From the NCBI GenBank assembly GCA_034638255.1, contig JAWPGT010000028.1, forward strand, positions 277,031 to 341,030: a stretch of DNA of 64,000 nucleotides, given 5' to 3'. The translations under genes and the position numbers were made by a program. The DNA comes from Coprinus comatus (taxonomy: Eukaryota; Basidiomycota; Agaricomycetes; Agaricales; Agaricaceae). The number at the start of each line of letters is the position of its first letter. Position 1 is the stretch's first letter. A model generated the notes under the pieces. It did not search any database, was not told where the DNA came from, and saw only the letters and a list, made by a program, of their open reading frames with translations. Positions 1-11,617 of the stretch are shown here, one piece after another.

Positions 1-500
1 ATGCCTCTTATACTAATTGATCAAATTAACATTAAATTTATAGTCAAGGAAATCCAAGACATTTTCATGGAATTCATTAATCCAGTAGCAGAGAAATATT
101 CATTGATTGTCAATGTTACCCAAAGTAGGTTTATCGGATAAAGAAGTTCCATTGTTGTCATTTTCCTTAACCCACATGGACCAACACCTATTTCTCCGTT
201 TTCGTTGGAAGAATGATGAATCTACGGCTTGGAGAGTGACTACTGAAGTGAGTCAGGATGTGTTTAGAGAAGATGTTATTAATTCCCCGTTTGCTATGAC
301 TTGGAAATACTGGTATGTTACTTTTACTTCTCTTATTGAATTTGGATGACTTTTGAATTGATATTAATTGAAATGTGGTAACGTTATGTAGATGCTCAGA
401 ATTACCTGAGCATTTTTCTTATTGTATGTATGAAATTGCTAGCACTACTACTGGTTTTATTTTGCATCGTCTAGCTACAATTGTAAGTTACACACTGAGG
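1..500 (+). pseudogene. Degenerate M20-type peptidase remnant (tentative)
   Basis: Frame 1 from base 1 reads a helix-like segment containing PVAEKYSL, the kind of segment that follows the dimerisation domain in fungal Gly-X carboxypeptidases (Cps1-like, family M20). It stops at TAA near 139. Further pieces in other frames resemble the downstream part of that family: NPHGPTPISP near 170-200, AWRVTTEV near 230-250 and FREDVINSPFAMT near 260-300. After a plausible intron ending at TAG (about 391), a Cys-rich stretch runs to about 480. No single intron model joins the pieces without stops, so I read this as a decayed gene, or the 3' part of one cut by the window edge. The family call rests on short motifs only. 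Confidence 0.3.
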
Positions 501-1663
501 TGATGTATTAATAAATATTGAGAAGCAGCACTCCTATCTTGAGGGTGTTTAGGACTTGGAACATTTATCGATGGAGCCCTGTACGGGTTGGTCAATGGTT
601 AACTCGGTCGACTTCTAAATATACATACACATGAAGCTTGACTGATACTGTAACTGTTTTTTTTTCGCTGTTTGCGCGGATTGAATTTTCATACTGTCAA
701 CGAAAAAAATAAGTACGTAGTCTTTCTCCGTGGTGGCCTCCCAAAACGGTCAAGAGACTTATTACTTATGAGTTACATATTATGATGGAGGTATCAAGAC
801 TTATGTTGAAGGGCTGAAGTTCTACACGGGTCAGTGATCCGATGCAATTGATCTAATGGATTTCGATTCTTGGAAAGGGCTGAAGTTGACAAACTATTAA
901 CAGAACTAATTGTCTGGATGGATAATTTGACCTCCGGTGAAACATTTCACTTTCAGTGTCCACTCCCTCGGAGAACTTGGTAGTATCTGAATCATGCTTT
1001 GTACAATGTGAACATGCGATTAAAACCTGGAGGCTCGGATGATATATATATATAAAAGAATTGACTCTACACGTTTCTTTAGGGACAAATCTTTGTAACG
1101 ATATAAAAATCAATATAGGCGTGCCGGGGAGGGATCGGAAGTGATGCCGTAATCAATCCATCTCAGTGATGTAATTGATGTTTCATCAAATAAATGTCTC
1201 CCGAACTGACCGAATTTTATCGACTAACCGCTTTGACCTGTTTCTGGCTGCTATAACCCCATAATCTCTCTCTGTCGCATGGCAGTGATTCAGTCTCTTT
1301 GGGTTATCAATTCGATGTCAACTTGTCTTAAATACACAGCATTATCATAACTATATCGGGCGAGCGGTGATCATGTGTTGCATAGGGTTACATAGTTATT
1401 TGTAGTCCCTTGCGTACAGCGCTCACTATGTGGTACATAGAGTAACACTTTGTAATTTGTAGGGCATTGTAGCCCGGCTAACCGATAAACCCCGGAATAC
1501 ATATATACGCCGCAAGGCAATTTGTCCTCGAGGTCCCAGCTTTCCAATACCCAACCTTCTCCACCCCGCTCCGCGTATCCTTCTTGCCTATTTGCTTTCT
1601 CTCCCTCTCCCTCTTCCCCTCTTTCCTGTCTTTCTCGTCCCATTTCGGAAATTACGAGTGATC
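501..1663. other. Intergenic, no gene seen
   Basis: AT-rich sequence with short unrelated open frames on both strands. None has spliceable neighbours or a recognisable motif. The last 130 bases before the CE4 start (about 1530-1660) are pyrimidine-rich (CTTTCTCTCCCTCTCCC type), a common feature of fungal promoters and 5' UTRs. Confidence 0.6.
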
Positions 1664-3450
1664 ATGTTCTCACACGCGCAACAACTAGTGTCGACATTCA
1701 CGTTCATTGTGATTTTGGGATTGGTAACAAGCTTATCAGTGGCTTTACCTGCTCCCGCACCGGCTCCTCAGGATCAAGAGTTGGAATCGAAAGTTCCCAG
1801 AAGTGCGAAGGTTATTAGGAGTTGTACGGTTCCGAATACAGCTGCTTTGACATTTGTTAGTTCCTCTTACCTTTTTTCTTATTTTCTTCTTCTTCTTGTG
1901 TTGAACTGAAGTTTTGTATTTATGGTGTGATGTAGGATGATGGACCTTCGATCTATGTGTAAGTTATACACTTTTCTACCCTTGTTTAACGCGAACATAC
2001 TATTACAAGATGCTCATATATCGTGTTTGGTTTTGGTTTACCTAGCAATGAAGTTGATAAACTTCTTAAAGATAACGATGCCAAAGGCACTTTCTTCCTT
2101 AGTATGTCAACCCCACTTCATCTATCTGTTTCTTTAACAACAACGTTGGACATATTTAACTCACCGAATCACCTTTGTTTCTTTTTTTAGATGGTAACAA
2201 TTGTAAGTCTTATCTATCATATTAACTATTGACGCTCCATGTGTCAAAGTAGAACCTGTGCAAGGAACTGATTTTTTTGATTTCCGATTTTCATGGGGTG
2301 TGGTTTGCGACTTGTGATTTGCAATCATTTCTTTCCCCTTTTTGTCACCCTCGTCTCGCCACCCTTAAAACAGGGGGATGCATTTACACCGAAGATAATG
2401 CGAGAAGGGTTAAATTCCTTTATGATCAAGGACATCAAATAGCTTCTCATACTTGGGCTCATAACGATTTAACAACTCTAACTCGGTCTCAACGTATGTC
2501 ACTTGTAAAATGGTTGTAGCTGGTTTTTTTGACTGATGTTTGTTTTATTTCTTTTGTTGACAGTTACTACCGAAATGAGGGATACAAATGGTGAGCGCTG
2601 AACGTTGAACACTGAGTGGTGATGACAGGAGTTTCGTTTGGAACTCAAGGGGGAGGGAGTTATTTATAATTGGTTAAGTGCTAAAATAAGTCTTTCTGTT
2701 TAGCTGCTATTCAGAAGATCACTGGTGTGATGCCTGCTTACATGCGACCTCGTAAGTTATTTTAAAATCGTTTGCTATTGGGAATTTACGAATAAACAAC
2801 AAACGTTGTAGCGTTTGGAAAATATAATGATTTAGTTCGTGAAGTTGTGGCTGATGTAGGTCAAAGTATTGTTGTATGGGACTTCGAGTACGTATCTATT
2901 CATCTTTGGGAAATTGATTAATGTTAATGTTAATTAATGTTTTATAGTTCGGGTGATTCAACTGGTTTATCGGTTGCTCAACAACGTCAGCACTATGATG
3001 ATGTTACTAGAAGCAAACCTATCACTGTATTAAGTTTGGAACATGACGTGCACGGTAAGTTTTCCACCCTTTTAATCTATCAATCATAAATCAAGGTCGT
3101 ATGTCTCATTAACATTTTTACCTATTCATTTTTTTTTTATGTTCTCAGTGACTTCTGTGTAGGTTTTCACCTCAATTCTAGATTTTTTGCGTGAATTTGA
3201 GAATTGATTGTTTTTTTTTTTATACAGCCGAGATGTGCTCCCACATGCGATCCAAAAACTTAAAGCTGCAGGTTACAAACTCGTAACTCTTTCCGAATGT
3301 CTTGGCGGTACAGAACCTTATCTTAGCGTAGGACCCAGTTCTCCTCGAGATGTACGTTATTTCGGAACTTCTTTTTTTGATCCCTTGTTGATATATTAAA
3401 AAAAACCAACTGACATATTGTGACATATTTAGGCTTCTTGGAAGTGTTAA
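1664..3450 (+). CDS. Chitin/polysaccharide deacetylase (CE4), copy 1
   Basis: Secreted family CE4 deacetylase that removes N-acetyl groups from chitin or related wall polymers. The start at 1664 gives a hydrophobic signal peptide followed by APAPAP. About twelve short exons join in frame. CE4 motifs appear in order: TF|DDGP (metal-binding Asp pair, split by an intron), SHTWAH (two His ligands), RPPFGKYND, VVWDFDSGD and LSLEHDVH. The protein ends SPRD|ASWKC, a usual terminus in basidiomycete members. Introns are 45-170 nt. One exon (3149-3158) is only 10 nt long; paralogue 7604-8863 carries the same residues without the extra intron. An upstream in-frame ATG at 1592 would add 24 residues ahead of the signal peptide, so 1664 is preferred. 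The exact substrate (chitin or other acetylated glycan) cannot be read from sequence. Confidence 0.9.
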
Positions 3451-3962
3451 AATGCTTTGATCTATTGCCTACTACAAAATCATCAATTGAACGACTAATC
3501 ATCATCATTATCTCTTTTAATGGCTAAACAAAGACACTGTTTTCTGATTTCATGGCATTCCCACTGTTACCTTGGACTTGTTATCTCATTTTCATTTTCG
3601 AACTTATTTTGTGACATCTGCTTTCAAATAGGACCAACTACTTTACGACTTTTTCGTGTTTATATTATCCATCTCATATTCATAGTCACCGATCTTTTTT
3701 TACTACATAGTAGTACATACATACGTAGCGTGGATATTCTGTTTAGGAATCGGACGTCAAACTTTTTACTTACATAGTAGATATTACTTAGTAAATAGAA
3801 TAAAATTACATCAGTGTTTGAATTGTGTGGTTGGGCATGGTCACATTCAGCCTTCGTTAGTAAATTGATAGTAGGAAAGCCAAACGATTATAATGAATTA
3901 AAATGTCTATTAATGTTACGCGAAGAGCACAAATCTCACTTAACCTACCACTACCTTAAATT
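3451..3962. other. Intergenic between convergent genes
   Basis: This is the tail-to-tail gap between CE4 copy 1 and the Bem46-like gene. It is AT-rich and holds only short open frames without motifs. No RNA gene or repeat was recognised. Confidence 0.6.
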
Positions 3963-5268
3963 TCATGAAGACTGGCGCTTCATTTCGATACATACATTAG
4001 CAAACTCCGCTATACCCGCAAAATACTCATGAATGTTGGTAGTATATGTGTCGACTGCAAGGTTTTTAGTCGACTTTCCTGTTATCGATATCCAATTGTG
4101 TTTGTTAAAAACATACCGTGACCACCAGCTGGAAATGCAATGAGCCGATCTCCCTTTGGTTCAATCCACTCATTATTATCCCCTTCCTTTTCCTTTTCTC
4201 CAACACAACTTGCCAATCCACAAATGGATTTAAAACTTCCCATTACCCCTCCTACTACCCCATCTCCCTTCTTATCCTTTCCACGTACTTTAGCAATATC
4301 CCATAGATCATCCATATGTTTCGGAGGAACAATTCGATCTTGGAGTCCACATAGGAATAAGATTGGTATTGAAGTAGGAATCGAAGGTAACTTTGATGCG
4401 GATTCCCATTTTTGTGTACAGAAGAAAGTGAATTTGTTGATGATAGGCCAACCACGTATGATGTCGGGTATAGAGGTGAACGTGTTCTCAATAATCATGC
4501 CAGAGACCTGGAGATTATACGAGTTCGATGTCAACAGGGTAATAGAATGAGTAGCTGAGTTAATATTAATACTTTGGTCGGGTTGCGGGCTGTTACATCA
4601 ATGGCAACAGCACCTCCCAAAGAGAGCCCATATACAATCTACAATAGGTGACCACTTAAAACGCTAAAGGAGTGATGGGATGGATGCTACTTACAACAGG
4701 GACCCCGGAGAGACTGGTGTCAGGATGATTAACAATGTAATCGAGAGCCGCTTGTGCATCTCGCTGAAGTCCTATAAAAGATAATTAATGACGCCTTAAG
4801 TAACAAGGTTTGCTTCGATAAAAAAAAAGTCAGAGAAGAGTCGTACCTCTTTCCGAAGGTTTACCATCTGATAATCCATACCTATGCTTTCAGTCAGTTA
4901 AATTCACTCACATACTATCAAAAATAATGAGAAAAATAAAGTGTTCTATACCCGCGATATGAAACTGTTAAAGTGTTATAATTCAAGTTGTAAAATTGAC
5001 GAGCATGGAATAGGAAATCGCTGTGATCCATCCCATTTCCGTGAAACATGATAAATGTGGCTCGAGCATTATTTGGTGTCATAAGATAACAACGAAGTAT
5101 GACTTTATCTTGTGTGATGATTTCAACATTTGAGTATGGGAATGTAGGATGAGCTAGATCTAACCCCACACATTGTATGAGTAAGTCTGATTTAGGTAAA
5201 AAGAATGTTAAATATACCACGAGGATGAGGCTCAAAAGCAGCTGGATAGACCAAAAAGCATTGGCCAT
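3963..5268 (-). CDS. bem46: Bem46/ABHD13-type alpha/beta hydrolase
   Basis: Membrane-anchored serine hydrolase of the Bem46/ABHD13 family. The start at 5268 gives an N-terminal membrane segment (MANAFWSIQLLLSLILVVYL). Downstream are the oxyanion-side motif FHGNGMDH, SYRGYGLSDG, the nucleophile elbow YGLSLGG, then ENTFTSIPDIIRGWP, characteristic of the family. The acid motif is GLQDRIVPP and the catalytic His lies in AGGHG. Six or so exons join with GT-AG introns; the last exon begins near 4076 and ends at TGA (3963-3965). An acidic/Gly-rich insert (about 4150-4260) lies between the Asp and His motifs. Yeast Bem46 relatives are ER/plasma-membrane associated and act in polarity; the substrate is unknown. 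A purine hexamer microsatellite lies about 50 bases upstream of the start. Confidence 0.88.
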
Positions 5269-5314
5269 GAATTAAGAGCTATATTTAAAAACCAGTTAAA
5301 TAGTTATAGCGTTT

Positions 5315-5376
5315 GGAGAGAAAGAGAAAGAGAAAGAGAAAGAGAAAGAGAAAGAGAAAGAGAAAGAGAAAGAGAA
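5315..5376. repeat. (GAGAAA)n microsatellite
   Basis: About ten uninterrupted copies of the purine hexamer lie immediately 5' of the Bem46-like start codon (5268, minus strand), so the tract falls in its promoter or 5' UTR. Seen directly in the sequence. Confidence 0.95.
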
Positions 5377-6180
5377 TTAGGAGTACGGGTTGGAATTTTC
5401 GACTAACTTGTTTGAAGAAGGGGGGCCTACTAGAATCAGATTCCATGATTTAATGATTGCTTACACAGACGACAGGAAATTTCTCATGTGGTATTCTGTA
5501 TGGGCGAGACCCAAAGTATCAGGATAAGGGTATGGTAGAAGCGATGGTGTCGCAGCAGGTCTCGTGCCAAGTTGTTGAAACAACACGATGCACGTGTTAA
5601 AGCTTTAAAGAAGGATGTCAGTATCTAAATTTAATTCAGATCAAGTTTCGAACCTTCGTTTGTTAAGTTGTCAAGTGCTTACTATAACCCGTTTATTGTA
5701 CATCGCGTGCGTTTCTTACACGATATTTAAAAAATCTATGACACATAGAATATAAAGGTGAACTGAACTTGAAGACATAGTAGTGTATTAAGGTCGACCA
5801 TCACATCTCTCTGGGCTTAGCGCAAGTGTTTCCATCGATTATGCGAGTTTTGGGGAGGAGGAAATCGGAGAAAACACTAGAAATTGATTATCTCTCCCAA
5901 TTGTCTCCGTTATTCTCGGAGCGCCTTAACCGCCTTATCTCTTATCTTCGATTTTCACTCTGACCTGGAGTCAGCACTGACTCAATGGCAAGTTCCAATG
6001 TGTCAACAATCGTTTCCATAATTAAATTCGTCTATAGTCTTTGAAGCCTAACCTCTTCATCAAGCATACGTGTTTGGTAGACTAGCAAAATGACAGGGAC
6101 TAAGGGCCGTGGGTTCGATAAATTTCTCCGAAGAACTGTTAGTGCAAAATGTTACACGAGCATCGAGAATCATAAGTACG
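5377..6180. other. Intergenic, no gene seen
   Basis: Separates the Bem46-like promoter from the inverted-repeat element. Only short motif-free open frames are present. Confidence 0.55.
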
Positions 6181-6186
6181 TATGCA

Positions 6187-7088
6187 CAGGACCCCCGAAT
6201 ATCCCTATAGAGGCTAGTTCTCCAATCCGGACAAATTTGAGGCAATCCGGCCGTATGCCGGAGGAAAATCCGGACAACCTTGGACCTTTTTACTGTGAGG
6301 CTAGATTTTCTTGTCGGACAAAAAGGGACTCTATGACGAGGCCGGATCCAGGTGATGGACCAGTTCACTGGAATCAGGCCTGCATCTTCTGACTTTTGTT
6401 CTTTTCAAAAGGGGCATTCATATAGGAAAGGGTAAGTTGGTTGTACCCCATCATACATATTGAAACTTGAGGCTGACTCGGACAATTGCTCTCATATTTT
6501 ACAGTTCTATTTTGTTATGCTAAATTGACTGGAAAAGCGGCCCCACAATCTTGGGTTCCTAAGGGTGAAGGAGTCTTTCTTCCCTTTCAAAGATTGCTTT
6601 TCAAATGTACGAGCATCACCACGGACGCCATTTCATTGGGACAACTCTCGTTGCCCTCAACATCTCCCATTTTGCCCTTTTGAAACCACATAACATGCTG
6701 ACCGTACTTCATCGTCCACCAAGAGATGTTACTCCGATAGGATTTACTCTAGATGAGAGAGATTTTCACACTTTCGTTGCCTTACGTGCAGGTGTAGTTG
6801 TGATAAATACTGCAGTTGGTGAATTAGGCTCGAAGAGGGTCTCCTAGTTACAGGATTGAATGTGCGGAGCACGCTGCAGTAGCTAATAGAATTTTCTTTT
6901 AGTAACTACGATTTTTTGGAGAATTTTTTTTTACGATTTTTAGGAGTTTTTTTTTGAGATCCTATGGGTAGGCTAGAGGCGAATCCGGACAAAAATCTCC
7001 AAAATCAGGGATTTTCGGTCCAGACAAAAGAATCGAAAATCAGGGCATTTTGGAAAACTAGCCTCTATAGGGATATTCGGGGGTCCTG
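6187..7088. mobile_element. Non-autonomous DNA transposon with 37-bp TIRs
   Basis: The two ends are inverted copies beginning CAGGACCCCCGAATATCC and extending 37 bases with one mismatch (6187-6223 and 7052-7088). Both sides carry the hexamer TATGCA (6181-6186 and 7089-7094), consistent with a 6-bp target-site duplication. Subterminal 'TCCGGACAA' words recur inside both ends. The 902-bp body has no transposase-like frame; open frames at 6090-6392 and 6605-6847 show no family motif. The superfamily is unclear: the CAGG terminus recalls hAT elements, but the flanking repeat is 6 rather than 8 bp. It sits between the two CE4 genes. Confidence 0.8.
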
Positions 7089-7094
7089 TATGCA

Positions 7095-7603
7095 CCCAGG
7101 ATGCGCCACAGGATATGTTTTGGAATTGTGCCTGGCTGGTCGGGAACATTCAAGTTGGCGAAACTAATATAATATCATATGTACGATCAGTGTACGGTAG
7201 GATATCGGAATATCATTCATATCATCAAGAAACACAGGAATGATTATGAATACTGTGATAGCCACTAACACTTGTCCTCTTTTTAGATATTCAAGTATCT
7301 ACATAGAAATTGGAGGAACAGCGACATGTGAATGAAATTGAAAGATTTTATACTAAGTTGTTGTATTTACGGTGTACTGAGTGTATGTATGGGATCGATA
7401 TTTCTATTTCGAAAAAAGTCCACGAAAGCAATATAGTTTAGTCCATAACAACTCAAATTGAGGTGGTATTTGAAATGTCCAATCCACTAAGTAAGCAAGA
7501 AATGTCCGAAAATTCAAGTGAGATTACTTTGCCGAGCCAAGTGATGAATATTTGTTTTTTTTTCTCCAGAATGTCCGCGAGCGTGAAAGTCACGAATAAT
7601 TGC
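7095..7603. other. Intergenic, no gene seen
   Basis: AT-rich sequence 3' of CE4 copy 2. No motif-bearing frame or repeat was recognised. Confidence 0.5.
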
Positions 7604-8863
7604 TTAGCAATGCCAAGTATCCTAAGAGGGAGACAAAGCGCATTAGAATGTTATTTCGAAATTATAAAAGGGAGAAGAGAACAAGAAGGGAACTTACATC
7701 TGGTACTTCGGGAGTGCCAACTGAAAGGTAAGCAGGTTGGTTGAGACATTCAGCCAATGTAACGAGCCTATATCCTGCGGCTTGAAGTTTCTGAATCATA
7801 TAAGGGAGTACTTCGAATCTGTGAAATAAGAATTGAAAAAAAAAAAGTCAGAAGCCATGGAGAAGGCGAAGTTAAATTTATAACGTACACAGATGTAGAA
7901 TGAACTTCATGAGCAAGAGAAAGGATAGAACTCGGGTGAGCAGAGACGAGTTGATCTGTAGCTGCCTTTTGCTCAGCGACAGTAGCTCCTACAGAATCTC
8001 CGGTACTAAACAAAAATTGTAAAATGATTCGTTAGTCTCACATTCACAAAAAATATATAGAAGAAAGATTAGATTATGGGAATGATGAATGTATGAACTC
8101 ACGCAAAATCCCAGTTAGCCAAAGTCTGTCCACGAAGACCAGCAGCGTCTCTAACCATATCATTATATGAACCATAAGGAGGTCTAGTGAAGGCAGGATA
8201 TACACCAGCAATCTTAACCAAAGCTTGCTCAACACGCCACATCTCATCATGAATTTGATCCCAAGTGAGTGTGGCCAAGTCTGAATGAGACCATGTGTGA
8301 GATGCTATTTGATGTCCTTTGTTGAGAGCGTATTTGACACGTTTGGCGTTGGCTTCAGAGTAGATGCATTCGACTGTTTATTTAGTGAAGGGGTAGGAGT
8401 AAGAGCATGAATAAGAATTAACTCTTTTTCAGGAGAAGGGGTTATATAAACTTACAGTTATTGCCATCTGTAAAGGAGAAATAGAATTAGCTGATGGGTC
8501 AAGAAAGGTGAAACAGAACTATGAACTTACTGAAGAAGAAAGTACCCTTTGCACCGGCAGCAACTAATAGCTTGCTGACATCGTACCTATATTCAGTTAA
8601 TAATGGAAGAGATAAGATGATATTATTCGTTCTCTTACAAGTACACCCATGGACCATCATCCTATATTCAAATAGTAGTCAATAGTGCGTTCAAAAGTAT
8701 ATGAAAAGGAATCCCAACGTACAAAGGTAAGGGCAGCGGTTCCCGGTACAACACAAGAAGTAACAACTTGAGCTGGAGCACGCTTCATAGGACCCGCAGA
8801 AACTCCAGGAACCAAGCTAACAGCGAGAGAAACGAGGACGAGTGAGACTTTGGAGAAAAGCAT
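7604..8863 (-). CDS. Chitin/polysaccharide deacetylase (CE4), copy 2
   Basis: Paralogue of the gene at 1664-3450 on the opposite strand. The start at 8863 gives a signal peptide ending VPGVSAGP. Exon 1 ends at 8723 exactly between TF and DDGP, the same intron position as copy 1. CE4 motifs follow: DDGPWVY, SHTWSHSDL, RPPYGSYND, NWDFDTGDS and LAHEVHSTS. The penultimate exon ends GTPEVPD and the last exon is a six-codon piece, DTWHC-stop (TAA at 7604-7606), matching the copy-1 tail. The same fold, metal site (Asp, two His) and secretion are expected. In copy 2 the STSV codons are continuous with the HEVH exon, whereas copy 1 has an additional intron there. Activity on chitin is inferred from the family. 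Confidence 0.9.
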
Positions 8864-10286
8864 TTTTTGGTTTCTTGTTTTGGGAGTGTGGAAAGGGTTT
8901 TTTTAAAAAGAAAGTAGGAAAAAAGATCGACTAAGGCTGACTAAGGTCACAACGAAAACTCGGGAAGGGAAGAGGAGGAGCCTGAGGGGCTTGTAGAATA
9001 ACGTCCCCTTTATAGATTTATTTTCGACATTGATATTTTCACCGGGCTAATCGTGGCTTGTGAGTTTTTCCTTTCAAAAGATTTTGAGGGGCGATCAAAC
9101 GCATCCACACTACGTGATCGACCCGACTTACTGGGCATATCAAATTTTTTTCATATAATTGTCAATATGTGATTGATTGTAAAGATCCGATGTTGTCTCA
9201 CACCTCTACTAAACATACCGTATGAGACCGACTATGTACAAAGGTTGAAAGCAATGTGGTAGTGACGGTCCCGAGAACAATCTCATCCTCCCTCCGAGTC
9301 ATTCGGAAGATAATTGTTGAGTAGCAACGGAGAAGTAAGGCGTTCTATCCCCTCGATCACATGGTATTGCGGGTGTGCCGGTGTGTCCCTGTCCGCATCT
9401 CGTCCCGACCAGTAACAAGAAGCTTTCACAAGGCTTTCACATACCGTTCATATCAGGGGGCAGCCGCGTTAACAACTCCTTTAAAATCTAATTGATGACC
9501 CCATTGTCACAGAAAAAAAAGCTGTCGATGTCTTCAGCTCTTCATTATGATGGACATCAATGATGGATGATATGTTGGGAGCTGGTCAGTAGCTAGTAGT
9601 GATATCGCGAGATGAGAAGTTTATAATAAACATTGTTGTACTGTATGTACCTTGGAATAAATGCCTAGACTATGGTCTGTCTACCCACATTCCACTACTT
9701 CCGGACTACATTATTTGTCTGTCACCATACCGTCTGCGATGGAAAATTGATGGAAAATATCATACCAAATAGTGATGGTCTTGAGCAACTAGTGTGTCAA
9801 CTTCGAGATACTAACAAGAGGAAGCGGTCTACTATAGTATCTAGAGTAGAACCTTCTGGAAAACGCAACAAAAAAACTGCAAGAGATTATGTGAATAATG
9901 CTATGGTACTATGCACTTTATTCCGACTTTGTTGGTCAATCTCGATATAAGTGATGAATGATTTGATGAATTGACGGCCGTATGATGGCCAGAAGAAAGG
10001 TTTGATGTGACCGGATACCAATCAATTTTATTTTAGACTAAACTAAATAAGACAGGTGCTGCCAAAGGAGTTGGCGAAGCGAATTGTTACACCTGATTCG
10101 TATATTTTTGAATCAACGTACATATGACAACGGTTATAAATATTAAGACGGCAAACTGTCACCGGAAATATATACATATATTATTATATGCCCAAGTCCC
10201 AATCGATACCGAATATATTCGAGAGTTATCCGAGAGTTACTGACCAAGACAGACAGAAAATTTCTCAACGGTTAACATGTGTCGAA
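8864..10286. other. Intergenic, no gene seen
   Basis: This is the promoter side of CE4 copy 2 (with a TATA-like TTTATAGATT near 9010) plus about 1.2 kb without supported genes. An 92-codon plus-strand frame at 9672-9950 has no motif and no spliceable partner. Confidence 0.5.
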
Positions 10287-11617
10287 TCACCATGACGGCC
10301 CAACCCCTTTCAGAATTTCAAACACCATATCCTGGCGCTCTCTAAACGCGCTTAACCTAGTCATACCCATTGCCAGTGCTCCGATCTCATTGGCAAAATT
10401 CACTGCTCTACCTTCTATACTTCTTTGCTCCGCATGATCATCATCATTTGATCTTAAATCATACCCAACACCCTTTAACAACACTTTCTTCACTCTTTCC
10501 ATCTTAGTTTCTATAGGTACTTCTTCCCCTCTCCGAAGAGCATTTACTGCCTCGTTATCATCACTCTCTGCCATTCCATGAGCATCCTTCCCAATTCCTA
10601 TTAATCCAGTCATCAATGAGCGTAATTCAGGAGGACATTGTTCTAATGTAAGAGGAGTACCGAGAACCCCTCGAATAGTATTGGTTGAGAGATCTACTGA
10701 AGTCGTAGCCACAGAAAGAATAGCAAGAGAAACGGATGCAAAGTATGCTCGAGGAGGATCAGTCTTTAATAACATTTTCAAAGATGGATTTTGTTCAATC
10801 GCATCTCCCAACGCGGCATATAGTGTTTCTCGTATAAATTCGATAGCAGGCGAGTTTGGTGTGAATATTGTTGGTGATGGCGTACGAGTTGGGTAACTCT
10901 TATAGGAGGATGAAGAAGTTACTGATAAGGAAGAACCAGGTCGAGGAGGTAATTTAGGTGGTGTACTATATTTTGGAGAAGGTGGGTTCAATGAAGTTGG
11001 TGATGTCGGCTCATAAACAGGAGGTGGTACAAATGAAGTCCGTGATCCACTGCTAGTACCCGCGTCCAGAGCAGCTTGTATATCTGAAGCATAACGATCT
11101 TGAAATGACCTTCGTTGGCTAATTTCCAAAGCTACGGCACGGAGATCTGCCGCAATACCAGACAAACTTGGAACGGGGTGAGTGAGGGGTGGTAATCCAC
11201 AGATAATGCGTGCTAGGTCATGTTGATGTTCCGGAGTAAGAGATTGAATAGACGGAACAGTTTGTGCCCAGACTCGGAGAAAAGAAACGAAAGTAGGCGG
11301 ACAATTGTCTATCGACAATTCAAGGTGTTGCGTGCCTCCGTTGCTTAAAGATTTCACTGATCGTGGAAGTGGGACTGAAGGTGGGTTGGTTGTAGATCGA
11401 AGTGCAGCGAAATAGAGGCACAAAGCAGGTCCTGTATCAAAGAGTTTGATCCCAAGCGCCAACTGTAAGACGCTTTGCATTACTCACCTGAGATCATCAA
11501 GTCTCCTTCGGCTCTACTGAGGACATCAGCATCAATCAACCGCTCAAGCTTAGCCTGAGTCAAAGATGATTTGAGATAACTGTGAAAAGCGTCTTGAATG
11601 AGGGATTCAGAGAGCAT
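10287..11617 (-). CDS. Conserved fungal protein of unknown function
   Basis: Two exons: 11617-11488 and 11431-10287, with a 56-nt GT-AG intron. The joined frame encodes about 425 residues. The N-terminus (MLSESLIQDAFHSYLKSS) and the part before the linker are helical. A Pro/Ser-rich low-complexity linker lies around residues 170-235 (SPTSLNPPSPKYSTPPKLPP). The C-terminal helical region ends FRERQDMVFEILKGVGPSW. No signal peptide, membrane segment or catalytic motif is visible, so a cytoplasmic or nuclear protein is likely. I do not recognise the family. Codon use and intron style match its neighbours. The tail-to-start gap to the Lon gene's 3' end is about 1 kb and gives no functional hint. 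Confidence 0.8.

Noticed and set aside
6090..6847. Open frames inside the TIR element as a transposase
   Set aside because: They are about 80-100 codons, lack DDE or zinc-finger motifs, and one spans the terminal repeat itself.
9672..9950. 92-codon plus-strand ORF as a gene
   Set aside because: No motif, no partner exon and no promoter-like leader, so chance is a sufficient explanation.
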